DNA of 49,623 bases, from positions 1 to 49,623 of the forward strand of contig JAFLCO010000007.1 of assembly GCA_017303535.1 (NCBI GenBank). The letters are read 5' to 3'. The position numbers were made by a program, and so were the translations under genes. The notes beneath the pieces were generated by a model that did no database searches, was not told where the DNA came from, and saw nothing but the letters and a program-made list of their open reading frames with translations. Origin of the DNA: Planctomycetota bacterium (GTDB taxonomy: Bacteria; Planctomycetota; Planctomycetia; Pirellulales; PNKZ01). This document shows, one piece after another, positions 34,534 to 41,660 of the stretch (position 1 is its first letter; each line of letters opens with the position of its first letter).

Positions 34534-35331
34534 CTATCCCAGCCCGAGCACATCCGCCATGCCGTAGAGTTTGGCCGGTTTGCCGACCAGGAACTTCGCA
34601 GCCGCCAGGGCGCCTTGGGCGTAGCAGTCGCGGTTGGTCGCCTTCACCGTGATCTCAAGCGTCTCGCCCAAGAGGCCGAAGACGATCGTGTGTTCGCCCG
34701 GATTGTCGCCGGTACGGACCGCGTGATAGCCGATCTCGCCGTGCGGCCGTGCCCCGGGCCGACCTTCGCGGCCGTGCACTTCTTTCTGCTGCCCCATCTC
34801 GGCCGCGATGATCCGGCCGAACTTCAGCGCCGTGCCGCTCGGGGAATCTTCCTTGAAGCGATGGTGCCGCTCGATGATCTCGACGTCGGCGCCGCTCGGG
34901 TGATCCTTGAGCGCGGCGCCGGCCTTCGCGCAGAGGCTCATTGCCAAGTTCACGGCCATGCTCATACTCGGCGACCAGAGCAGCGGAATCGTCGTCGCGG
35001 CCTCGCGCACCGCGGCCATTTGCTCGGCTTCCAAACCGGTCGTGGCGATGACGAGCGGCACTTTCTGGGCGGCGCACGCTTTCACGATGCCCGGAACCGC
35101 GGCCGGTACGGAGAAATCGATCACGACGTCGCACGGCACCTTTAGGTCGGAGGTAATCAGCACGCCGATCGGTCCGACGCCGGCCACCGCGCCGGCATCC
35201 TGCCCGATCTTCGGATGAGCCGGATTCTCCAGCGCGCCGACGATCGTCAGCGAGGAATCTGCCGAGGCGAGTGCGATCAGTCGCTGGCCCATGCGGCCGG
35301 CGGCTCCGTGAAAGGCGATGCGAACGGACAT
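34534..35331 (-). CDS. dapB: 4-hydroxy-tetrahydrodipicolinate reductase
   Basis: 265-residue NAD(P)H-dependent reductase of the diaminopimelate/lysine pathway. The Rossmann loop is GAAGRMGQ at 9-16; the catalytic centre is EIIERHHRFKEDSPSGTA (His156-His157, Lys160 and the substrate-binding SGT). Length is normal. The ATG at 35331 gives the family N-terminus (VRIAFHGAAGRMG); the frame open to 35556 runs through repeat sequence. Upstream, at 35339-35362, lies a single arm of the GGAATGG heptamer repeat, 8 bases from the start codon, so it occupies the ribosome-binding region. Divergent from the HD-GYP gene. Confidence 0.93.
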   Translation of the reverse strand: MSVRIAFHGAAGRMGQRLIALASADSSLTIVGALENPAHPKIGQDAGAVAGVGPIGVLITSDLKVPCDVVIDFSVPAAVPGIVKACAAQKVPLVIATTGLEAEQMAAVREAATTIPLLWSPSMSMAVNLAMSLCAKAGAALKDHPSGADVEIIERHHRFKEDSPSGTALKFGRIIAAEMGQQKEVHGREGRPGARPHGEIGYHAVRTGDNPGEHTIVFGLLGETLEITVKATNRDCYAQGALAAAKFLVGKPAKLYGMADVLGLG

Positions 35332-35338
35332 GGCGTTA

Positions 35339-35362
35339 GTGGGGAGTGGGGAATGGGGAATG
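35339..35362. repeat. Single arm of the GGAATGG heptamer repeat before dapB
   Basis: Three to four copies of the GGGGAGT/GGGGAAT 7-mer without an inverse partner. It lies 7 bases upstream of the dapB start on the minus strand. Confidence 0.7.
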
Positions 35363-35582
35363 CAGACCGGATGGAGCGCTGGGCTCCTAGCTCTACGCGG
35401 CCTATTGAACCGGTGCCGTCGCCGGTTGTCTACCGGTCGTTCAGCCCTGGCGGGGGAATTTGTCGTTACCGTCGGCACAATCGGGCTAAGCCGTAGGTCG
35501 TGGGAAAACCACCGCGCGATTCTTGACCTAGGATTCAGCCGGACGAATTTTCGCACTGAAACACCCCAGCGTCCTGCTCTTC

Positions 35583-37100
35583 GTGGAGAACGTGCCGGTG
35601 ACCGCAGCCGTAGCCGAACGATCCGAACATTACGCCGTCGTCGAACGGGCCGAGCCGCGCAAGCCGCGCCGCAACGAACCTTGCCGTAGCGAACTGCGCC
35701 TCGGCGAGGTGCTCAGCGCCATGTCGTTCGCGCTGGATATCACCGAGGGTCAGCCGTGCGGACATTCGGCCCGCAGTTGCCTCATCGCGATGCACATCGC
35801 GGAGAAGCTGCATCTGCCGGCGGCCGAACGTTCGGCCCTGTTCTATGCGGTGCTCCTGAAAGACGCCGGCTGTTCGAGCAATGCCGCGAAGATGGCGTAC
35901 TTGTTCGGTGCCGACGATCGCAAAATCAAGCACGACCTGAAGTCGATCAATTGGTCGAAGGCCATCGAGGGCTTTCGCTTCATGCGGCAGAACGTGTCGC
36001 CGGAAAGTTCGCGGCTCGAGCGGTTCCTGAAAATGGCCGCCATGTTGCTGCACGGCCCCGGCGGCGCGAAGAAGCTGGTGCTGACGCGCTGCGAGCGCGG
36101 AGCGGAGATCGCCGATGAACTCGGCTTTCCCGCAGCCACGGCGCAAGCGATCCGCGACCTCGACGAACACTTCGACGGCCAAGGGCAACCGCGCGGCCTG
36201 CGCGGCGAAGAGATTTCGCTCGCCGGCCGCATCGCGGGCTTGGCTCAAACGTTCGAGGTGTTCTACTCGAAGCTCGGCCTGACCACGGCGCTGGAGATGA
36301 CCTTGGCTCGCAGCGGATCGTGGTTTGATCCGCAACTCGTTTGCGTGCTGCATCGGTTGGCGACGGAAGAAGAATTCCGCAGCGAGCTCGCGCGCCGCGA
36401 CGCCGACGTCGCCGTGGCGGCTTACGAACCGCACGAAGTGCCGCGCTTTGCCGACGACGGGCTGCTCGATCGTGTGGCCGAAGCGTTCGCGCACGTGGTC
36501 GACGCCAAGAGCCCTTGGACGTTCAAACATTCGCGCGGTGTGGCGGACTTGGCCGTCGGCATGGGCCGGGCCGTCGGGTTCGGCGCCGATCGCTTGCGTC
36601 GCCTTCGTCGCACTGCGCTGTTGCACGACGTCGGCAAGCTCGGCGTTTCCAACCTCGTGCTCGACAAGCCGGGCAAACTTACGGTCGAGGAATACACGGC
36701 CGTCAAGAAACACCCGGATTTTTCCGAGCGAATTCTGCTCCGCGTGCCGGCCTTCGCGGACATGGCGGAGATCGCCGGGGCTCACCACGAACGGCTCGAC
36801 GGCCAAGGCTACTACCGCGGGATTTGCTCCGACACGCTGCCGCTGGAGGCCCGCATTTTGATGGTGGCCGACGTGTTCGAAGCCCTCACCGCCGCCCGGC
36901 CGTATCGCGCAGGCATGCCGCCGGAGAAGGTGCTGGAGTTCCTCGAGCGCGACGCCGGCGCGAGCGTCTGCCCGACGTCGCTGAATCTTCTGAAGCGGCA
37001 CTTGTCGCGGAAGGATTTCACCTCGCGCGTCGAGCATCAGCTCGAAGCGCTTGATCTCCTGGCCCAAGACCTGGCCGCGCCGGTTTGCTTGGCTTGCTAG
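35583..37100 (+). CDS. Tandem HD-GYP-type protein (degenerate first domain, variant second domain)
   Basis: 505-residue cytoplasmic protein made of two HD-GYP-like halves. The first (about 45-265) has lost key residues: LLKDAGCSSN at 91-100 has Lys in place of the HD His, and DEHFDGQGQPRGL at 194-206 aligns with HHExxDGxGYPxGL. The second (about 310-505) keeps HS at 316, LLHDVGKLG at 346-354, HHERLDGQGYYRG at 401-413 and VADVFEALTAARPYR at 428-442, so the metal-binding HD, the second HH and the DG are present but GYP reads GYY. HD-GYP enzymes hydrolyse cyclic di-GMP; related one-domain proteins bind other ligands. GTG 35583 is used; there are further GTG codons close by. Activity is plausible only for the second domain. 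Confidence 0.82.
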   Translation: MENVPVTAAVAERSEHYAVVERAEPRKPRRNEPCRSELRLGEVLSAMSFALDITEGQPCGHSARSCLIAMHIAEKLHLPAAERSALFYAVLLKDAGCSSNAAKMAYLFGADDRKIKHDLKSINWSKAIEGFRFMRQNVSPESSRLERFLKMAAMLLHGPGGAKKLVLTRCERGAEIADELGFPAATAQAIRDLDEHFDGQGQPRGLRGEEISLAGRIAGLAQTFEVFYSKLGLTTALEMTLARSGSWFDPQLVCVLHRLATEEEFRSELARRDADVAVAAYEPHEVPRFADDGLLDRVAEAFAHVVDAKSPWTFKHSRGVADLAVGMGRAVGFGADRLRRLRRTALLHDVGKLGVSNLVLDKPGKLTVEEYTAVKKHPDFSERILLRVPAFADMAEIAGAHHERLDGQGYYRGICSDTLPLEARILMVADVFEALTAARPYRAGMPPEKVLEFLERDAGASVCPTSLNLLKRHLSRKDFTSRVEHQLEALDLLAQDLAAPVCLAC

Positions 37101-37121
37101 GAGACGAGGCCGATTCCTCAT

Positions 37122-37200
37122 ACTAGCCCCGCCGCGCAAGCAAGGGGACATTGTGTGGGCGTCGAGCGGCATGTCCCCTTGCTTGCGCGGCGGGGCTAGT
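37122..37200. repeat. Perfect 30-bp-arm palindrome (CTAGCCCCGCCGCGCAAGC family), copy 2
   Basis: Arms 37122-37151 and 37171-37200 match exactly with a 19-base spacer. It lies between the convergent HD-GYP and prenyltransferase-repeat genes and overlaps the last bases of the latter's stop codon region (37196). Related to 12289-12365 by the outer word ACTAGCCCCG. Confidence 0.92.
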
Positions 37201-38479
37201 GCGTGGTGGTACCCCTGTCAGCGTAACTCAACGCCAGCACCGCCAAGGCCGTGCACAAGAGCGGGTCGTCCTCTTTCATCAGGAATCCGCGACGGTTGAC
37301 GAACGAACCATCGGCCCGTTGTTCCATCCGTAGGCCGTTCTTCAGATCGCTCTCCCAAGTGCCGCTCCAATTCAAGGCCCGATAACACTCGGCCCGCACG
37401 GCGTAGTGATAGAACTGAATCGAGTCGCGCCAGTTTTCGCTGGTGTTCTTCGGCACGCCTTCCGGCTCGTGAATGTTGGGATGGTCGTTGAGCCACTGTG
37501 AGGCGGCCTTAATACGTTCGTCGGTTTGTGGGACGCCGCAGGCCAGCAGCGCGAGGATTCCGTCGCACGTGCAGGTCGCGTAGCTCGCGAAGTATTTTTG
37601 ACCGGCGTGTTCGAGCGTCCCGCCTTTATTCGCAGCGAGCACGATCGGCGAGAAGTAGAATCCTCCGTCGTACGGCGGCTTCGCGTTTAACGGAGTACGG
37701 CTCCCGTCAGGTTGCGGTTGTTCCCGGGTTTCGCTGGGGTGCTTTTGCAATAGCCGCAGAAACCGCTCGGCGCGGGCATAGGTTTGCGGGTCATCGTGAC
37801 CGGCCGCGCGGAGTGCTTGAAGCACGTGCCGCGTGTGGCCGATATCCATATGGCCCGGTGAACCTCCGACCGGCCGCCGACCGCCGAAACCCCAGCCGCC
37901 GTAGCAGACATGCTCCGGGCCGAACCCGGTCGCCTCGCAGTATTGCTGGTCGACGAGATACTTCGTCATCCGCGCGATGAGCGGCTTGTCCTGCGGATCG
38001 CGGGCAAGTACGAGGCATTGCAAGGCGAGCGACGTCGCGTAGTTCGGGTACTCGGGAAGCTCGGGATCGTCGTTGCCGAGAGAGCCGTCGGCGGCGACCC
38101 AAGTGCGGAGTTGGGTTAGCACTTCCCTAAAGCGAAGGGACAGAGGATCACGGGCAACGTCCATCAGTGCCAACAAGCTCAGCGACGTCAAGGATTTGCC
38201 GCCGCGGAGTTGGGCGTAGTTATCACTGTGCCAAGCGCGATCTTCGCCGAGTCTGGACCAGAGCCAAGCGCACGCGGCGGTTCGGACGCCGTCGTAAGAG
38301 ACGGAGTCAGACTTTTGCCAATCGGGGGTTTCGGAAACCTTGTAGTGGTCATAGCCGTCGTCGTAGCGCCACTGCATTGCGACGACATACGCAATGGCGA
38401 TGATAGCTGAGATGAAGACGACGAAGCATCCGGTCTCGAAGCGGATGGCTTTCTTTACGTCGGATGAGAGCGCAGGCAA
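37196..38479 (-). CDS. Membrane-anchored prenyltransferase/squalene-oxidase-repeat protein A
   Basis: 427-residue protein with one N-terminal membrane helix (about 16-36), the rest outside the cytosol or anchored to the membrane. The soluble part is an alpha/alpha-barrel of the prenyltransferase/squalene oxidase repeat type, with the Gly/Trp-rich turn motifs DGSLGNDDPE, CYGGWGFGG, PPYDGGFYFSP, TCDGILALLACG and ADGSFVNRRG. The catalytic DXDD motif of squalene-hopene cyclases is not visible, so cyclase activity is doubtful; a ligand-binding or scaffold role is as likely. It follows a second member of the same family on the same strand (192 bases apart). Confidence 0.8.
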   Translation of the reverse strand: MPALSSDVKKAIRFETGCFVVFISAIIAIAYVVAMQWRYDDGYDHYKVSETPDWQKSDSVSYDGVRTAACAWLWSRLGEDRAWHSDNYAQLRGGKSLTSLSLLALMDVARDPLSLRFREVLTQLRTWVAADGSLGNDDPELPEYPNYATSLALQCLVLARDPQDKPLIARMTKYLVDQQYCEATGFGPEHVCYGGWGFGGRRPVGGSPGHMDIGHTRHVLQALRAAGHDDPQTYARAERFLRLLQKHPSETREQPQPDGSRTPLNAKPPYDGGFYFSPIVLAANKGGTLEHAGQKYFASYATCTCDGILALLACGVPQTDERIKAASQWLNDHPNIHEPEGVPKNTSENWRDSIQFYHYAVRAECYRALNWSGTWESDLKNGLRMEQRADGSFVNRRGFLMKEDDPLLCTALAVLALSYADRGTTTH

Positions 38480-38549
38480 AGAAACCTCGAAGCAGTCAAC
38501 GATTTTGAGTGCGCGTTACAGATCATTCGCCGAATAGCCCAGAGATTAT

Positions 38550-38632
38550 TGCCCCCTCACCCCGGCCCTCTCCCCGAGACTTTGTCGATTGGAAATCGCC
38601 ATGCTGTTCGTCGGGGAGAGGGAGAGAACTTG
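38550..38632. repeat. Hairpin repeat (CCCTCACCCCGGCCCTCTCCCC family)
   Basis: GGCCCTCTCCCCGA-type and TCGGGGAGAGGG-type arms enclose a spacer of about 40 bases containing GGAAATCGCCATG. It lies between the two prenyltransferase-repeat genes. Related in sequence to 12946-12990 and 44352-44400. Confidence 0.65.
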
Positions 38633-38671
38633 ATTGTTAGGTGCGAGGTTTGGTAGCTCCAAAACGGTAAC

Positions 38672-40270
38672 CTACCGCGCCGCCGTCTTCGTTTCCGGCC
38701 GCGCTTCCACCTTCGCCAGGGCCGCGGCTTCTTGGGCGAGCTTCGCGAGCATTTCCGCGTCTTGGTCGGCCGTCATCGTCTGCACGACCGCGGCCGTGCA
38801 GAACACCGGGCTGGTGATGCAGTGGTGGCCGCTCCAACTGCCGTCGGGATTTTGAACCTTCGCGAGCCGGCCGCTCATCCGATCGTACCAGGGGTTCCAA
38901 TCCTTCTCGCCGAGGATGACCATCGACTCGCTGGCCAGCATGTAACTGAGAAACTCCTCGCCGCCGTTGTTGCCGAAGCCCGCCAAGAGCGCTTCGTCAT
39001 CGGTTGCGGCGCCGCCGCCCACGGGTAGGCCGCGACCTCCGGAGACACGCGCGACGCCGGAATAGCTCGTCGGGCCGGCGACTGGGCCCGATGCGGGAGG
39101 CGTAGCGGCGACCGCCGGAGTGCCGGGGTTAACGTCGCTGTCGGCGAGCACACCGGCGCTGATCTTTGTCGAGCCGGTGTAAGCACTGCCGCCGTTGAGC
39201 GTCAGCGATTGAATGCCCGCCTTCGTGTTGGCGACCGCGAACTTGCGGGCATCCTCATCGTTGACGCCGGCTTTTTTGAGATTCTCTTCATTGATCGGAG
39301 CATCGGCTGCCAGCTTCCCTTCGCCCTTGGCCCGATCGATCAGGTCGGCGGCGGCCCGCGATTGAGCGGCGTTGGCCCGGAGCGAGCCGTTGTAGGCGTA
39401 GAGGGCAACGCCGGCTGCGGCTTCCGTTTTCACCGTGCCGTTCTTGTCGTCGAAGTTGCCTCCCTGGTAGTCGCGGGCCTTTTGCAGGGCTTCCTTATTA
39501 ATCGATTTGCCGGCGGCTTGGGCATATTCCAAAGCCGAGCAGCCGAGCGACGATTGCAGGACGTTGGCCCAGCCGCCGCCGACGTTCCAACTGCCGTCTT
39601 TCTGTTGCGACGCACCGAGCTTTTCCAAGCACTTATCGAGCGCTTTGTCGACGCGGGCGTGAAGCTTGTCGTCTTTCGGCAAGATCGCGAGCACGCGAGC
39701 TAGATATTGCGAGGTCATCGCCGTATCGACGAGCGGGCCAAGCTTCGACTGAATCTGCGTGCCCTCGAGGTCGGTGATTTTTGGGCCGGGCTTGGTGTAC
39801 TCTTCGACGACCGAGCAGAGGTACTCGGTCGCGCGACGCGCGTTCGATTGATACGCGCCGCCGGCGGGCGTGTGCCCGTTGCGCAGAAGCGCCGAGGCGA
39901 CGAAGGCGGTCGTGGCGGGATCGACGACGACCGCGTGCGGATCGCGAACGTCTTGATGAGCGTGACTGCCTGCGCCCCAACCACCGTCTTTGTGTTGAGC
40001 TTGGACGAGCCACTTCAACCCGTTGTTGACGAACTCCGGCGCGGGGCGGACTTTCACGAGACCGGCGAGAGCGGCTTTGGCAGACTTGCCGGAATCATCG
40101 GCCGGTTCACGATGGGCGACGCGCGTGATCGGCGGTCTTTGGTCGCTCGCGCCTTCGCGTTCGGCGGCGACGTCGCGATTGCAGAGGGCGATGATGAGAC
40201 CGGCGGTGCCGAGGCCGGCGCCGATCGCGGCGAGGGCCCGAGTAAAACTTGTCGACTTGCGCGCGTTCAT
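38672..40270 (-). CDS. Membrane-anchored prenyltransferase/squalene-oxidase-repeat protein B
   Basis: 532-residue protein. N-terminal membrane anchor or uncleaved signal (about 13-34). The repeat domain begins at about 75 (GLKWLVQAQHKDGGWG) and includes ASQQKDGSWNVGGGW and, after a long Ala/Gly-rich insert (about 290-420, with LNGGSAYTGSTK and VGGGAATDD), the final VQNPDGSWSGHHC and TSPVFCTAAVVQTM. The QXXDGXW words are those of the prenyltransferase/squalene oxidase family; no DXDD is visible. AGGAG precedes ATG 40270 at good spacing. It is probably co-transcribed with protein A downstream and the 44-codon ORF upstream. Function unknown; exported, membrane-linked. Confidence 0.82.
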   Translation of the reverse strand: MNARKSTSFTRALAAIGAGLGTAGLIIALCNRDVAAEREGASDQRPPITRVAHREPADDSGKSAKAALAGLVKVRPAPEFVNNGLKWLVQAQHKDGGWGAGSHAHQDVRDPHAVVVDPATTAFVASALLRNGHTPAGGAYQSNARRATEYLCSVVEEYTKPGPKITDLEGTQIQSKLGPLVDTAMTSQYLARVLAILPKDDKLHARVDKALDKCLEKLGASQQKDGSWNVGGGWANVLQSSLGCSALEYAQAAGKSINKEALQKARDYQGGNFDDKNGTVKTEAAAGVALYAYNGSLRANAAQSRAAADLIDRAKGEGKLAADAPINEENLKKAGVNDEDARKFAVANTKAGIQSLTLNGGSAYTGSTKISAGVLADSDVNPGTPAVAATPPASGPVAGPTSYSGVARVSGGRGLPVGGGAATDDEALLAGFGNNGGEEFLSYMLASESMVILGEKDWNPWYDRMSGRLAKVQNPDGSWSGHHCITSPVFCTAAVVQTMTADQDAEMLAKLAQEAAALAKVEARPETKTAAR

Positions 40271-40418
40271 GGCTTTGGGCTCCTGCGGGAAACGGCGCGG
40301 CCGCACGGCTCTGCGGGCCGGCTCACGTGCGAGCCGACCCGGGCGTGGAAAGGGCCGCCGTCGGAAAGTTCGACGCGGCGAGAGCGGAAAGAGTTTCCGA
40401 GAAACTCAAAAGACTTCA

Positions 40419-40496
40419 GGGTGGCTGGGGCAGAACGAAGTGGTGCCCGAGGTCGATCGGCTTCTGGGGCATCGCTGCGCTATGCCCCAGCCACCC
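40419..40496. repeat. Two-hairpin palindromic repeat (GGGTGGCTGGGGCA family)
   Basis: Outer arms 40419-40432 and 40483-40496 are perfect complements; an inner CTGGGGCAT and ATGCCCCAG pair forms a second hairpin. Same two-hairpin plan as 10473-10556. It lies between the 44-codon ORF and the prenyltransferase-repeat gene B. Confidence 0.85.
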
Positions 40497-40516
40497 AGTT
40501 GACCCGCTATCGCCGC

Positions 40517-40651
40517 CTATCGGCGCTCGGCGCTTGCGCGGCGGCCGCGGCCTTGCCAGAAGGCGGCGACGCTCAGCAGAGCCAGCAGGCTCAAGCCGCC
40601 GTACATCAGCATGTCGCCGTCGGTGATAAACACGGTGAAAGCTTCGTTCAT
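40517..40651 (-). CDS. Candidate 44-residue single-span membrane protein
   Basis: A short frame from ATG 40651 to a TAG at 40517-40519. The product has an acidic N-terminus (MNEAFTVFITDGDM), one hydrophobic segment of about 18 residues (YGGLSLLALLSVAAFWQG) and a basic tail (RGRRASAERR), which obeys the positive-inside rule. Codon use matches the neighbours. No clear ribosome-binding site. It sits between the six-span membrane protein and the prenyltransferase-repeat proteins on the same strand. Not a recognised family. Confidence 0.45.
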   Translation of the reverse strand: MNEAFTVFITDGDMLMYGGLSLLALLSVAAFWQGRGRRASAERR

Positions 40652-40843
40652 GGCCGCAGGCACTCAGGAGATGTCAGGTCGCCGAACGGTGCCGCGGAAT
40701 CGGGTTCGTCGACGCCGTAAACCTAGGTCGGTCACAGCGATCGGTCAAACCCCCGGGCCGCACGATCGGCATATTCGATGCCGCCTGTCGCGGCGCGGTG
40801 ACGCGCCGTTTGTTACGAGGCCGGACGCGGGAAGTTCGGGCCG

Positions 40844-41656
40844 TCAGACGATCGGGCCTTTTTTCTCGTTCCGCAGCACCAGCAGCATGGGAAGCCCGGT
40901 AAACACGGCGAGGCCGGCAAAGATCATCGCCGTGGCCTGATACGCACCGACGCGATGCGGAAGCTCGCCGATGTACGGCCCCAAGAACAAGCCGAGGCAA
41001 ACGGCCACCGTGATGCTGAGAAAGATCAATAAGAAAAACATCCCCATGCCGGAACCGGGCAGATAAGTCTCTAAGACGGCCGCTCCGCCGAAGAGCGTGA
41101 CGAAGATCATCAGGATGACGAACATCGCGAACATGCTGAGGAACTGATACTCGGCGAACGCGGCGTACGAGATTTGCTCGGCGACTTCGAAACCGGATTC
41201 GCTATCGATGTGATGCGGCGCCTGCACGGGGAGAATCAGCAGACTCAGCAGTCCAAGGATCAAGACCGGGGCCATGATGGCCAGACCTTGCGTGAAGGCG
41301 GCGTCACGCGCGTCGTTGTCGGCATGGCGACCGACCAGAAGGAACAAGAGCTTGCTGATGTAGTACGCGGCGATGCCGAAGGGAATCGCGACAAGCGCGA
41401 CGACGGCCCACCAGAACAGCAACAGGATCAGACTCAAGATGCCTGAGATGCCGTACTGAAACAGCTCATCCCAAGGCTTGAGCCAGAACGGAATATCGGC
41501 CGGGTCGCCAAGCATGTACGCACAGATGCCGCAGAGCAAAAAGTGCCCGACGCCGGCCGCCAGCCACACCGCGGCCATCACCAGCACCCATCCAATCGCC
41601 GGCGGCGGCTGAGGATCGCGCGGCGGCGTGGCGGGCTTGATCTCCTTGGTCGACAT
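40844..41656 (-). CDS. Polytopic membrane protein of unknown function
   Basis: 270-residue protein, not recognised. A Pro-rich cytosolic start (about 1-20) is followed by about six hydrophobic spans: near 22-47, 70-96, 98-109 merging, 126-146, 170-195, 203-224 and 240-260. A conserved-looking acidic/His loop (PVQAPHHIDSESGFEVAEQ) lies between spans. No signal peptide and no enzyme motif. It starts 4 bases after the recG stop on the same strand, so it is co-transcribed with recG; the pairing is probably positional. Confidence 0.7.
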   Translation of the reverse strand: MSTKEIKPATPPRDPQPPPAIGWVLVMAAVWLAAGVGHFLLCGICAYMLGDPADIPFWLKPWDELFQYGISGILSLILLLFWWAVVALVAIPFGIAAYYISKLLFLLVGRHADNDARDAAFTQGLAIMAPVLILGLLSLLILPVQAPHHIDSESGFEVAEQISYAAFAEYQFLSMFAMFVILMIFVTLFGGAAVLETYLPGSGMGMFFLLIFLSITVAVCLGLFLGPYIGELPHRVGAYQATAMIFAGLAVFTGLPMLLVLRNEKKGPIV

Positions 41657-41660
41657 ACGT

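Noticed and set aside
35535..37172. Minus-strand ORF of 545 codons opposite the HD-GYP gene
   Set aside because: Antisense shadow of a gene with clear HD-domain motifs.
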